From NCBI GenBank assembly GCA_013399305.1, contig VXAI01000021.1, positions 6,185,151-6,249,150 of the forward strand: a stretch of DNA of 64,000 nt, in the 5' to 3' direction. Each line of letters starts with the position of its first letter. Position 1 is the first letter of the stretch. The notes below the pieces were generated by a model. The model did no database searches, had not been told where the DNA came from, and saw only the letters and a program-made list of their open reading frames with translations. The translations under genes and the position numbers were made by a program. The DNA comes from Rostratula benghalensis (taxonomy: Eukaryota; Chordata; Aves; Charadriiformes; Rostratulidae). Shown one piece after another: positions 36,949-63,395 of this stretch.

Positions 36949-39900
36949 CCACTAGCGCCCACCTCTGGCAGGTAAGGACTCTGCCCAGCCTCAGCAAGGG
37001 GCCCCCATGCACCTCTGCAGCCCCAGGTGTGCAGACCTCCATCCTTGCCTCTGCGGACCCTGGGGCAATCGCTCATTACACAAAGTAATTAATTTTATAG
37101 ACTGCATACCATCAAGTATTGACCTGAGATCTGGGAATATATGTTTTTTGTAAAACACAATAGTTCCAGAGATAATGGAAAAATTCTGTAGGCTATATGA
37201 TAAATCATGAATCTATACTATTTTGGTGTTCGGTTTCTTTTTTTTTTTATCTATGTCTCTATAAGTAAGGGTTAAACGGGACCAAGACCCATTTAACACA
37301 GTAAACATAACCCATCTGAGCAAGATCTCAGGGTCACTCCTTTAGCTGCGCACACAGACTGCTGAATGCCTTGACATAAAGGCTTTTTACGTATTTTGCA
37401 GATAACCAGAACATGCTGCAAAGGAAATACAAACTAGTTTCTGTAGCTGCTGCATTAATGAAGAGCTACAATCAAACTAGGTGACTCTGCAAGAAAAAAA
37501 TTCCTGCATCTTATATTAATCTTGATTACTAATTGTAACAAGCACTATCTCATAATTTCTTTTGTGAAGCCTTAAATCCACAGAATTAAAAACAATTTAT
37601 AGTGTCACTTTCAAACCCAGCTGATTTCCCTTCATCCCATGGTTATTAACATATATTATTTTTGTTCATTTTCCAAAACCCAGTATTTTGGAAATTATGA
37701 TGGTAAACCCAGAGAGGACAGAAATATGGTTCCAAAGTACACTTCTAAAAGGAAAGCAACTTTAATAATAAAAGCAAGTATTGGTTTCTGTGCGACCCAA
37801 GCTCAGACTCAATTTAACAAATTGGAAAACCTTAATGAGGAATGAAATCTCTGCTTTGCTGAACTCAGGGTGAGCTTTGCCAAAAAGTTAAGCAGGCCAT
37901 TATTTCACACACATACCCCTGGCCTGCCTGCCTGCATCCCCACTCCCCGCTCCACCCTCCCCCAAAGACTTTAGGAACAAGAGTGGAAAAACAAAAGGAA
38001 CTAAAAATAGCCCTTTGCCTGCTCCCACAGATACAACAGCTGTTCAGCTGCATGTTTTCATGGATTTTGCTACCTATGACAGCAAAGAGACCTGTCAAGC
38101 AACATGCCAAAGAAATTCAGAACTCCAAATATTTTTATTGTTGACAATACTATTCAGGAAGCTAGTTACAAGTCAAACTAAGTACTGTAATATCCAATAT
38201 AGGCTGTTTATACTAATGTAATCACAGAGAAATGCACTGGATGGCTACAACATAAGAGCAGAGCAACTGATCCCTTCTGAGAGTCAGCTACATCCCAGAG
38301 TATTGTGGTAAAGCAAAGAATGATCCATTTCATTCAAGATGGTATGTTTATCAGAAGTTACTGCAAAAGCCCTTACAATACAGTACCTGAGGGATCTTTA
38401 AAAAGTGATTTAAGATGATTTACTCATCCTATTGCATAGGGAAAAAGGGCTAACTGCAGGTTTCATCCTACTACATCTTCTGAAACAGCCACCTACATGG
38501 AATTCACCTGCATTCTATAGGGAATTTCTTAAGTTAGCCATATACTAAGTCATACCATGGTTTCCAGTATGAGCTGGTCAGATGGGCAACAACATGTAAA
38601 AAGATTCTGTCTCAACAGGCAGGTCATACACATCAATGACATATGTAACGCATGAAATGCAAAGCAAGCAAGTATACTACTCCTGCAATCAGAATAGGGA
38701 GGAACATCTTATTCCATCTGAGCGCAGGAGATTACTTGTTTGCAATAGTAACAGAATTTAAAAAAATAATCTTTTGTAAGATGACAGAAGCATGAACATT
38801 TTTCAGATAAAAGAATAAGACGTGGTTAACAACAGGAAAACAAACCCCGAGTACCTGTCAGTGCTTTATAACACACCGCAATGCAAAATGAATCAGGAAA
38901 CTGGTTGGGAGATGGAAATGTTTGCATCTGTGAAGAGTCAGTTTGACTTCAGTGTCTCATGCAGCAATTGCTCACACATGCTTTTAAAGCAAATTACAAC
39001 ATCAAAATGATCTCCCCATCACATTAACACAATGTCCAAATCTTCTTTTATTTTACACAACTTCAACACGTTCAGCATATGTGCAGATTTGGTATTTTAT
39101 TTTTCTGTGCAAGAACTCCACTGACATGATTAGGCTCAAAGGTATTTCTGATCTACACTAAATCCTTTGGGGAGTTGGGATTGGATACAGAAAAGCTCTG
39201 TTGTAATGTAGAAATTAGATGCCTAAGGTGGTTTAGCTGTACTTATTTTCTCCAATTTGTGTAATTTTTATCTGCTTATTCTTAAGCACTGCTTTTCCAC
39301 AGAGGCACATGTGGAAGCAAAATGTGTAGTAAACAACAGCTGCAGCCACCTTTTGGCTTGCTTCTATTTCTATAGCATATCAGCACTTTTTGCTAGGACT
39401 TCGCACAGCTTTAGGTGTTATCACTTAAAGAAGGAGGAAACACCTTTGAAATTATCTCAAGGTTGATAGAGATCAGCTCAAGCAGGATGCAATATCCATA
39501 TGCTTTTTTTAACAATTCTGCATAAAGTGTACTGTCAGAGTGCAGTGCAATTCATCTCAAACTCTATCCACCAAGTCTTGTAGCTGATCTTAGAACAACT
39601 ATTTGAATAGTAAATAGAAACTTCCCTTCTTCCCTTCCCAGGGCTGAGTTCATTTTGTGGATCATAGCATTTCAGTCTCACAACACATACATCAGACGTC
39701 CCTATGAAGCAAGATGGAGGTGACATGCTAAATGGAACACAAAGAAATCACCGGGGAATTACTTCATTTCAAATAGTAGGTCCTTTAACCTGAGAGACAT
39801 CTTCAAATATCTTCCCAAGACAGGCCACAGACAAACCACCTGGAATATCTACCCTCAAGCACAGCAGCACCATGTTCCCAAAGTACCACACTAAAAGCCT

Positions 39901-42900
39901 ACTACATACTGAATTATTACTGAACTATTCAAAAGCCCTTTGTGTTAACAGTTTCAAGAGGGCAATAATTCTTGGAATTACACCATCATATCAAAACTGC
40001 CAACACTGCCCTCCAAAATCTGTATGCCCCACCCTTACTTTTTGGAACCTCCTTGGGCAAAATCCGATTTAGAGCACTGGCTTACACACCACACACTCTG
40101 GCAACATGGCAGCTCCTGCTCCGTCCTCAGTCAAGGTGCAGAGGAGACCTGCTGTACCTGGGGAAGCTCCTGCAAGTGGGAGCCCTCACCAAGGTGAGAG
40201 TTCCCAGCCAACACAGACCCTTGCTGCTTCCCATTCAGTAGCTCCTAACACCATCCATTGCCAGGTGGTTGTTCAGTCACCCTCAAGGGGTGACCCTCAA
40301 GTCCCCAAACAGCTTTTCAGCCTCACCCTTAACTGAGGAGATGGTGAGGATCTCTTCCCCCCCTCCCCCAATAAAAAGGAGATCTCCTGGCCACTGAGCT
40401 CTGCCTCACCTTTTCTGCAGATGTTGAGGAGTGCTTGTTGCTAGAGGCCACCACCTTTTGTCTGTCCAGGCAGGATCAAAGGCAGAGGCACGGGCATGGC
40501 TGCCCTTCCTTCCCTGCTCGGCCCAGCCCTGCCCAGATACAGGCACAGGTGCCCCTCGTCAGGGTCTGCAGCCCCAGCTGGGCTGTGCAGGAGGAACACC
40601 TGGGCCCAGAACCCCTTCTTTTTCTGAAAGGGCACCCAGTTCAAGTAGGAATAAACCCCGCTTGGTGTGAGGAGTGTCTTTCAAGATGCATTAGGAGTGT
40701 TTCTCTTCAGCTTAAGGCTTATCCATTTTTAAGGATTTAAGATCCATCTTTGTGGAGACTAGCAACCCCCTTCCTCCCTGCGAGCAGCCAGCCCCTGCCC
40801 TCAGCTGACCAAAGACTTTTGTAGCTGCAGACACTTCCATGCTGATTAACCATTTCCAAGTGTTCCTACTGTGTTGCATATTTTCAGTTATTCTAGGCCA
40901 GCACACCAGGGCAACTCTGGTGCATGACCTGTCATTTCAACCATTTTAATGTGTTTCTAGCAAGGACTTTAATAATCTTTTGTCCTCATGACGATCCTCT
41001 TATCCCTTTCTTTCATAGTAGCCAAGTATTAGTTTAAATAACATCTACAAAAATGGTAAAATTAATGCAAACCACACATGCTTTTTCACCTATGAGTTTG
41101 CCCTTGGACTTTTCTTTCAGAAGAAAAGGTTACCATGCTCCTCAAACACATCAACTCTAGATAAAAGTGCAGTCTGCCATTTCTGTCCATCTTGGGCTTG
41201 AGATTTTTAGTCTTCTAAGCTCCCTCATAGCCTATGCAGTACCAAGCAACATGGAAGCCTTTTTCAAGTTTTGTAACCAAAAAATAATTCCTTGTTTTCT
41301 CCATTTACCTGGCTGCTCTCCTGCCAACTTTAGATCAGCTCACTCCTCTCTCCCTCTGCTCCTCATCTATTGCTCCCTTGTGTAACAAGGCAAGGGCTAG
41401 CAGTTCTAGAATCAACTTTGTAATTTCTTACTATGCATGTGTTGCATTTGTACAAGCCCTCTCATAAAGCACTGGGTATTGTATTTTATCTAGAAATCCC
41501 GGATAACACTCCTAATTTAAGAAAAAAAGTATCCTGTACCTTATTAGCATTTATTTTTTAAATTCAGCAGTGAATAATTCAGATGTTAGCCAGTATGAGG
41601 GTTTGTTTCTTAAGTACACATTTTCCTTTGTAACTACTATCCATGTCTGTTCTCAAAAAAAGAACTACCGGTTTCTCTGTGCTCACTCTTTCTCTTCAAG
41701 CTTTGCAAACCAGAGTTTTACAATGATCACTTCTAATTTTGCAAGAAATCCTGCATAGTGTTTTTATTGTCATCTTTTTCAAGGGCTCTATGACACTTTC
41801 TTCTTACAGTGTCTAGTGCACAATGTCACTGTGCTTGTGCCTTTAAAAGGCACAGCTTAATGTATTACCAATCTACCAAAAATTAAGTGGTTATGTTACT
41901 ATCAAGTTCCTTTAGGAAGAGCAAAGGTAATAGTTCTAAGTAGCGTAACTTTCCTCAAGTGTTAATTAGCACCAATGAGTGATATTTGGGTTCACTTTCA
42001 CTGGCATATCACTTCTATGTTTTGCTTCCTCCTAATGTGTATTAAATGGAACTGGCATGTTTGCTGTACAGTTCCTGATTGAAAAACATTCCATATATGT
42101 ATCAAAAGTGAATTTACTTTAGGTGTGCTGGTGGTGTTTCAAGCTACTAGAAATTATCTCATTACAAGAAATAACAACAAATACTTAATAGCTCAAATTT
42201 TGGTCCATTTTTCCTTCTGTGCTGTCTCTGACAGTAATTAATTTTCAGCTACACTGAAGAAAGTGCAAGAAAATGTATAACTAAATTATTTTGGTTAAAG
42301 CAACAGATGTTAAGCAAAAACATCCATAATCTACCACGTGGATAAAATTCTATACTATTATTTATTCCACATTTGAGAATATCCATATACCAGCTAAGTC
42401 TGTTGCATCATGGAAAGAATGTCCCAAATTTGGAAATAAAGTAGAGACTTGAGAGTGCATCCTTTGTACCCATCTCCAGCAGCTGATAATAATTTGGCTG
42501 TGCCTGCATTTGATAAACAACGCTGTGATGTTCTACTGGAAATACACTTATAGTAATATTAGCAATGGTATTTTCAATGACCAGAGTTCAGCATACTTGA
42601 TGTTGTCTTCACATTAACCTCTTTCCTCAGTGCAATTAAATCTAATTCCAAAGAACGATAATCGCATGTCAAGTGCTGAGTGTTTGAAATCCAGGCTCAG
42701 ATCCAGTTTTACTAACTGGCCCCTTATCCCTCACAGCAGACCGAACTCAGTCACCAACCCTGTTCTCCTGCCCTCCAAAATTCCAAAATATAGATGCACA
42801 GCTTGAATTAACCACTATTTTCAGAGCATTTAAAAAAACCCCAAATACTCTTTCCCTTTTGGCTTTAGTTATACCACAGCACCTGCAAGTATTCTTGGCA

Positions 42901-45900
42901 CCTCAAGGGAGCAAGTTAACACTGATCAGCGCTGCTGCTCAAAAATTTCTCATCTAAATTTAGACACAATCAGACACATAAAGGTCAAAACCACACAAAA
43001 CAGGGAGCAAAGGGAGATTTTGGTGAACAGATAACGCAACTGCTCAGAGGAAAGCAAAGGAGATCAGAAGTCTTCCATTGCTACTGGAGATATGGGTGTG
43101 TGGGATCCAGTTCCATGGCCTGCTTACCTGCAATTCTTCCTGTTTGCAGCATGAGCTTTCCTTCACTCCAGTATGCCACAGACACCTGCCTTTTTCCTTT
43201 CTGATTCTTTGATCATCTATCCATAGACAAGTATGCACTAAGCTGGTTGCACATGACACTGACATCAACTTGTTGCTGCATCAGGCGCCAAATACCAGTC
43301 AGGGCTTGCTTTTCTCCTGCATTTCTCTGCTTTGTGGCGTCCATAGCCTTCATAAACTCTGTTCCTCCTGGCCCAGTGAGAAGAAAATATATACAAAGGT
43401 TAATCTAAACCCCTAACTTTTAATATACACCAGTGAGAAATTACTTGTAATTCCAAGCGTCACGGAAGGCCTCGTTACGCTTTCATGTACCTCATGCTGC
43501 TAATGAAAATTAATAGAAATAAATGGGCTGGAATCCCAAGATAAGCTGAAGTATCTCTGTTTTAGTTGCATATAGTAATATTTCAAATAAATTACCAAGT
43601 TATCTTGAGATACCACTGTCATATAAGGCAAGCTGTCCCTATCTCAACTATTAATTTAATTTAAAACAGTTTAAATGTGCATGATGTTTCACTGTGAAAT
43701 GGTGAACAGGTCTGAGAAAAAAAGTGGGAAAGTTGCAAAGAACTGTGTTTTCAGGAAGTATTTGAATATCATAAGGCAACATACATGCAATGACATAGGA
43801 CAGGGGAGAAATATTTTTACACTGAGGCCCTTTCTGACAACAGCTAAAAAACCTTAGTGGTAGTCCATAGCAAGTTGCTAAGGTACACATGACCTTATTG
43901 ACAGCAATATTTAGTTTTGATAACAAAAATGGAAAATCTGCTCACATGACAAAAATCTGTGTGTGGTATTCTTTGAACTAACACATTCAATATCACAGGA
44001 AATAGCTACGTTTGGTTTTTATTCCTAGGCTGAGAAACTTGTCACAGGTGCTGCTGTGTGGTTTTAAGATCTGAAATAATAACTGATAACAATGAGTTAA
44101 TCTTAAAAGTTACAGAAATTTCTGTCACTAAAGAGACAAAGCCTCAGAAAACTATTTCTGCAGGAAGATGATGATACAAATATTTCAGGGTTAAAACCAG
44201 ATGTCTGATTGCTGTAGCAACAGTATGATACTTCTGAGATTGTAATAAGACCTATAGCCTGTCTTGGCTCTGCTAATGTACAGAATACACACAATGGTCA
44301 ATGACATGATTCTACATACCATGACTAACTCCTCAATTTATTCCTGGCTCTGGTTCATCATCACTTGATGGGATGTTTTCCAGGTTTTCAGGCATTGCTA
44401 CATACTCATACCAGAACAGGAGACTTACTGCAAGCTTTCTTTGAGTCAGAAGCCTGAAGTTAAAAAAGCCATGTTAACTTTGACTTGAATTTTGACTTCT
44501 TTTTGAGTCAAGTAAGGAAAGCAGAAGTGATTTTGAGCTAAACTTCATTTTACTTTAAAGCAAATGCATGACTTACTGATACTCTAATTCAGAAGGTGCT
44601 AGGAGCAAGCTGGGTATCATGTTTAACTTTTGTCAGTCATGGACAGTAGGACTGAGAACACCCTCAGCAAGTTTGCTGAAGTTTTCTGATATTGGATGGC
44701 TATGGGAGGCAAGAGAATGAAAGACAGCTCTTCCTAACAACAGCAGTAACTCCAGCCTAGCCTGGCTGAGTCATATCACTTGAGTAAAATTCAGTCTGCC
44801 TGTACTTCTGAAAAATCTTCACGGTGGAGCTGTAATATTATGTACAAGCCTTAAACTGAAAAGAAAAAGAACTCAGGGGTATATCCTTAATATTAATATT
44901 CTACCCATCGTCAATAATCAGCAACCTGATCGAGTGGGAGGTGCCTTGGGCATAAGGATATCATAACGAAAAATATCTTACAGGCATCTCAGAGCAACAG
45001 GCTGTCCAATTTAATTAAAATTCAATGGCAATTGCATCACCAGCATCCCAATTTTTTTTTTTTCCCTTTTTTGAAATTACAATCTTAAATCATTTGCCTG
45101 TATGAACCACTACAAAGATTTTAATGCTTTACACTAAACAAGGTATTTTTCATTTAAAAATGGGAGTGTAAGCATTTGCTTAAACTATTACATTAAAATA
45201 TTTAACAGTAATAATCTGAGCACAGCAGAAATAAAAATCAAAGTCTTATGGTGGCACAAAACCAATGTAACGTACGCAAAATCTCCGTGTTTAAATCAGA
45301 GTGATTTTACCTGTACTATAGCTTACTATATTGAGCTTAATTCATAATTGTACACAATTTTACAACGTTATCATTTTGAACTTACTGGAGGTCTCAATGT
45401 GAACAGAATTTTGAACATACTGGCACTACTAATGAAGATGGCCCATAGCCAGTGTAACCTGGCAAAGCCCTCAGCACTGTCAGTGTAATACTTGTTGAAC
45501 TACCCGATAATTTCTCTGTATTGAGTAAGCATTTGTACAGAACACTCTTCCTGGGTGTTAAATTCAAAGCAGTCTCATCTGTCCATCATGAAACAGGGAT
45601 GCTGCACTTAGTATAAATTTTGTACAATTATTGAAGACGTTTAACACAAAGGGACACTGCAAATTTTGGAGGTCCAGTTTGATGTCAGGCTCAGTTTGAA
45701 ATATAAGAATACTTACCGAGTTGAAGAGTGAGAGCAAGTAATTAAACAACAAATATACATTTTGTCAATATACATGCATAAATAAAAAATCAATAATAAA
45801 TCTTAAACAAAGACTATGCCTCAAGTTCTTCTAGGTGAGTATGAGGAGCAGAAAGAACTTCAATACTTGAAAGAACTGCTACCTTCTTACTCCTTCCATG

Positions 45901-47997
45901 ATAATGTGGTTCTTTTAACCTAACTATTTCCATCTCCTATTATTGCCTATTTTACAGATAAAAATATAGGCTGAGACAATGCATAAATTTCCAAAGAGCA
46001 GGCAATGGACAGTGGCAACAATAAACTTGCTGTAATCGAGCAACATTTCCTATGAATAAATGTGCTAGTTCTGTCAAGTAAGTGAAAGCTGAAGAGAAAG
46101 GAAGAATCTTGGACTATATGATGGCAACCTGAAACTGGACAAAATATAATTTTCCATTGGATGGTGACAACAAACAATATTTTAGAGAAGCACAGATCAA
46201 TCAGATTAGGCCATCATGAAAAAGACAAGTAGCACAGTATTTTGTCTAGATATGACTAGCAATCTGGCATTACAATTCAGTTGCCAGTAGCACATCTCCT
46301 GGTTTGCATAGAGATCAAGGTATGAAATTATATTGAAGATTCTGCCTTTAAAACACAACTTTTACCTTATGTTCCAAGATTGGGTTTTGAGAACGTTCTA
46401 AGAGTAACATATGGAGTCTGCATATGAAATCAAATATCTCAGTTTAAGAAAGACTCTTTTCAGGACTGACTTGGGTGATCGTGACAATCTCAACTCATTA
46501 AAAGCTGTGTTTATTTTATAGTTGCTTGCTAAACCAGGCATCAGTATTCAGTCCCTTCAGCTTTCAATGGGCAGTCTTGTGATGAAGGAGAAAATTCCCT
46601 AACTCTCTGTGGCAAAAGGGAAGTCTGGGTTTTAATTTGTGTGTGATTGTGCGTAAAAATGGTAGCCACAATTGATTACACTTAATTTATTTGCTCTTAC
46701 AATCTTAAAGACTAGTGAATTAAAGAACTGAAGAGTCCCTTTAGGTGAAGGTCCTATCAGCATAGACTGGAAAGGTCTACAACAGAAAAATGGAAGAAAA
46801 AAAAAAAAAGGTAAAATTAGTGTTTAGAGCTTTTGTATTATGCAAACAGAAACACAAAACAAATCCTTATTAACAGCATTAGTATTACCAATCCCTTCCT
46901 TTGAGAGGCTAGCTGGACTACTAAGTAAAAAAAGGAAACAACAGTGAACTTTCAGCATCCTTATTTGACAGCCCAGTAAGAAAAAGTTGTATTTGAAAAA
47001 GCTGAAGGATGAAAATTTCCTAAATGAGAATGTGGATGCTAATAATTGCCCTTGGCTTGCACAGTAGCCAACATTTGGCAAGATACTGATTGAATGCAGA
47101 CAAAACCCCAGAAAGGAGGTGCAGCAGTGATACTCAGCATGAACTTTAGCATAACTGGGGAACTGGTAGATTCATTTCAGTTTTCTGACTCCCCAAAGCA
47201 ACCACAGGATAATCATGAACAGACAAAATATTTGGATGATCACAAATATGAAAAATGAGAAATGTGGTGCAGCCACTTAGACATACTCCAAGAATATTAC
47301 AGGATGAAAAGGCAAAATGACAGTATTTGGACAAGATCACCACATTTTTGTTATGTCTGCAATTCACAAAATATCAGATACAAATAATGTGTGTGGGATG
47401 TGATACAGCATTTTGAACATTTGTTTCTGGGTCTGTTAGCTGTTTGTGTATTATTACATAACGGGTGACCCACACATGTGGCATGCTAAGTATTTTATTA
47501 TTTAGTACACTAATTCTAAAGTTACATCAATAGTAAGGGCTTTTATAGAAAATAATTGAATATTAGATAGGAAAGAGAAATTACTATTATAATGTACCAG
47601 TAACAACTCATCAAAACTTAAACTCACTTCATCCTGCCACCTATTATGCAGTTGGCATTTTTACAGGTAGGTAAAAATTATTGGCAGGTATTATTTTGTT
47701 ACTCAACACAGAGAAGGGAAAGCAATCTTCTTCCCTTATGTAAAGTCCCTGAAAATACTCTCTTATCTTCTACAGTAGTGATGTCATGACACAAAGAATG
47801 AGAATAAGACACACCTGAGGGAGCATGTGCTTACCTCATCCCCAACTCCTGCATGGGTTCCTTTTTCTGGAAAATTTTCATAGAATATGAAGATGGATCC
47901 CTTTGTACACACATTTTTTCCCAAGCAAATTCTCTGTTCCTAATTCTCTACTGCTGCTGCCACAACTCAAACACACTGACAAACTCAGTAGCATATG
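36949..47997. other. No gene recognised; noncoding sequence
   Basis: GC-richer patches at 36950-37060 and 40080-40700 carry overlapping open frames without domains. The rest is AT-rich with T- or A-runs (for example 45052-45064). No exon with splice sites and coding character was found. Confidence 0.55.
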
Positions 47998-48035
47998 CTA
48001 TGCTAACTTCTCCATGCTATGCTAACTTCTCCATG
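47998..48035 (+). repeat. Perfect 19-bp tandem duplication
   Basis: CTATGCTAACTTCTCCATG occurs twice, end to end (47998-48016 and 48017-48035), with no mismatch, so it is recent. Confidence 0.9.
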
Positions 48036-48889
48036 TTTTCTATAAGTCTCTGAATCTTCATTTTGTATAGAAGAGACCCTGAGGGATACTGCAAACTTTG
48101 TGTCTTCATATCAAGAACCTAGGCCTACCATTCATTTGTATATTCCTTACATAAACACCACAAATACCATATATCTCATTTCAGCTTTTATTCGGATATT
48201 TTTAAGTTAAGTTGCTCAAGTCCATTTTCCATCAATACAGACAGTAAAAATTGAGATCAACATTTAAGGCAACATTAGCATCCATGCCAAGCTCAATACG
48301 CAAGTCTTACCATCTAAGCACCACAGCATCCCCAAATTGTCACAGGTCCCCTACCTCCATCACACATCCCCTTTCCGTTTCAACTGCTATTCCACGCTAT
48401 GCTCAGTAATTCAATTTAGATGCACATTCTCAAGTAAGACCTCGTCACTTTTTATATTCTGTTTCTTAGGAACTAGGTAATTTTGGCATAAGGTGATATA
48501 AACGAGTGAGATATGTTTCAGGGTGAAAGTGTGCAGCTGACTTATGTTGTGACAGCATATAGGATGTTTTTTAAAGAAACATATTTAACATTATTATTCA
48601 ACAACTTAGTATGAACATTATATGTATTTAGCCTTTTAGTAAAGGCTACACATTGAGACTTGTTAGAATGATAATTTTGCTTTAAATTCTGATACCTTTA
48701 GTCTTTAGTGTTACCGCTGACAAGTGTTTGAGTTAAGGATGTTTCAATGCAACTTTTATGTAAGAATATTTACAAGTATACAAAAGACCACCTAGTTTTT
48801 AATACACCCACTATTCTTAATACAGAGTAAATATGGATTTGTCTTGTGCCCGTGGAAACATTTCAACGTGTGGATCTTGCTTTCTTCTT
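48036..48889. other. Intergenic spacer left of the inferred SBF2 transcript end
   Basis: AT-rich sequence with no feature seen. It could belong to a longer SBF2 3' UTR if the poly(A) site is further left than inferred. Confidence 0.4.
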
Positions 48890-48910
48890 GTTTACAGTAA
48901 AAGGAATGGT

Positions 48911-48939
48911 TTTATTTTTCCTTAAGAAGTGTATTTATT
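48911..48939 (-). terminator. Tandem distal poly(A) signals for SBF2
   Basis: Two AATAAA hexamers on the minus strand lie 17 bases apart. They are preceded by AT-rich UTR sequence. This is a plausible distal cleavage/polyadenylation region, though hexamers alone are common in AT-rich DNA. Confidence 0.45.
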
Positions 48940-49907
48940 ACAAGATGGTTAGCATACATATATCACATAACATACAGGAGTTAAAATTAACTAGTTACAA
49001 GATAAGCAGTGGTATGTATAGTTTCATGTAACCTAAGAACAGGATCAGTATTTTACAAAGTACATATAAAAGTACTTCATATACAAAGAAAATACAAATG
49101 TGCAAACACCATTGTCACAGGTGGAAATTTGTCAGTTGAAAAATGCTAGAAAAACCCTTCATATTTTTGTTTTGAAATTGCAAATGCATTAAAAACAGCT
49201 GTATTTCCTATTGTGTGTGGCAGAAAATTTATGTTCCTTTCTGACAAAATACATTAGTTATAAAAAACCCCACAAAAGTTAATAACTGAAAAAAACCTTG
49301 TAAGTATAGTCAGTTTGGTTAGGTTGACATTAAATTAAGCAGAATGTCTGGAAAAATGAGAAAATAGTGACTCATATATACAAACCTTTTGTAATATTAG
49401 TGTGCTATTTAACATATTAACATTTCAAAATAAAAACAATGGCTTAATTACCTACGATTCTACTCACGTCATCACTGTAGATGTCTTTGTAGACTGTAAA
49501 ATTTCTACTAATTTGGGGCTATTAAAAATGTTTCACCAGGATTTTAAGCTGAACAAACACAAGTTTATCAAATGTAAAAATCTATAAACAGTCTTCCAAT
49601 TCATGTGCAAAAATGTTTAAAAAGTATCAAATCACGACACATCAAACCTAATTATGTACATACTTAATACCTGTAAATGTTGTTAACTAGCTAGTCTTGT
49701 TCTGCTATAAATAACTTACCTCTGTCCTGCAAAATGTCTGCATTTTAAAGATTTCAGTGCAAGTGCTTGCTTCATTGTTTAGTGCATTATCATGTTTGTT
49801 ATTTTTTATTTTACAGTGAGCAGAACAGCATATAAATTAACATATACAACTCACATAGAAGAGATCTTTCTTCTACTGAATTCCTAGTTTGTTGTTTTCT
49901 GTTTCTC

Positions 49908-49951
49908 CTGAATAGTGTCAGCTAGTTTTCTGAATAGTGTCAGCCAGTTTT
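49908..49951 (+). repeat. 22-bp tandem duplication inside the SBF2 3' UTR
   Basis: CTGAATAGTGTCAGCTAGTT TT (49908-49929) is followed by CTGAATAGTGTCAGCCAGTT TT (49930-49951), with one mismatch. Confidence 0.85.
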
Positions 49952-50214
49952 CTTTCATTTATCCCACTGTAACTGCAAACAGAATCTCAAATAAAAGTGC
50001 TATGATCTTCAGATAATCCTTAGAATTTCAAATTCCACAACAACATAGCAGGAGCCATCAGTAGAGCACAAAATTAGAGAATGACCTGCACACTGAGAAG
50101 ACATTTGGAAGTCTAGTATTGGGCAATTTTAACTTTTTGTTCTTTAAAAATAGCAATTGTCTATAAACATTGGCAACCTGATATATATGTCTATGGACTC
50201 ATAAGATTAATTCA

Positions 50215-50220
50215 TTTATT
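50215..50220 (-). terminator. Proximal alternative poly(A) signal for SBF2
   Basis: AATAAA on the minus strand, about 450 bases past the stop codon, in an AATAAATGAATTAAT context. It could be used to make a short 3' UTR isoform. Confidence 0.35.
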
Positions 50221-50670
50221 TATCTTTAGGAATTGTAGACATGTTCCCTCCTGTTCATAATTAGCTCGAAATAATATTCTGCTTAAAAATATAAATAAAG
50301 AGAAATGCACTTCCTGTGGAGGGAAAATTTCTACAGTTTCCTTTGAACAGGTTTCATAAAGGAATGAGAAAACCAGAATTAGATGATAGTGCAAATACAG
50401 CCCACTTTTATAGCTAGGAATTGTACTGAAGAAAGTAGAAATTCAGGACAAATGAATTATGATTTATCAAAGTCCTCCCCACAGAAAAAAAAAAAAAAAG
50501 GCAGTTGTAGTGGTTATAGTCGTTAAACAGAAAAGGAACTTTAGCATGTTATGAACTTCTATGGCTGAAATGTAAGGAAGGCTGGTTGTCTGTCAGTAAC
50601 ATTTCAGAACTTAGCTTCTTACAGGAAGAGGTGCTTTAAATGTGTCTTTATGATGGAACATTTTTCCTTC

Positions 50671-63395
<12,725 letters not shown>

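Larger units (their letters stand above)
48890..50670 (-). other. SBF2: Probable SBF2 3' untranslated region
   Basis: The AT-rich sequence downstream of the SBF2 stop has no extended ORF. The left limit is inferred from two closely spaced minus-strand AATAAA hexamers (48934-48939 and 48911-48916), with cleavage expected 10-30 bases further left. An earlier hexamer at 50215-50220 could give a shorter UTR of about 470 bases. It contains a 22-bp tandem duplication at 49908-49951. Confidence 0.5.

Noticed and set aside
40106..40740. Cluster of overlapping plus-strand open frames
   Set aside because: Three frames are open at once, which is the mark of composition rather than coding. Pro/Ser/Gln-rich products have no family resemblance.
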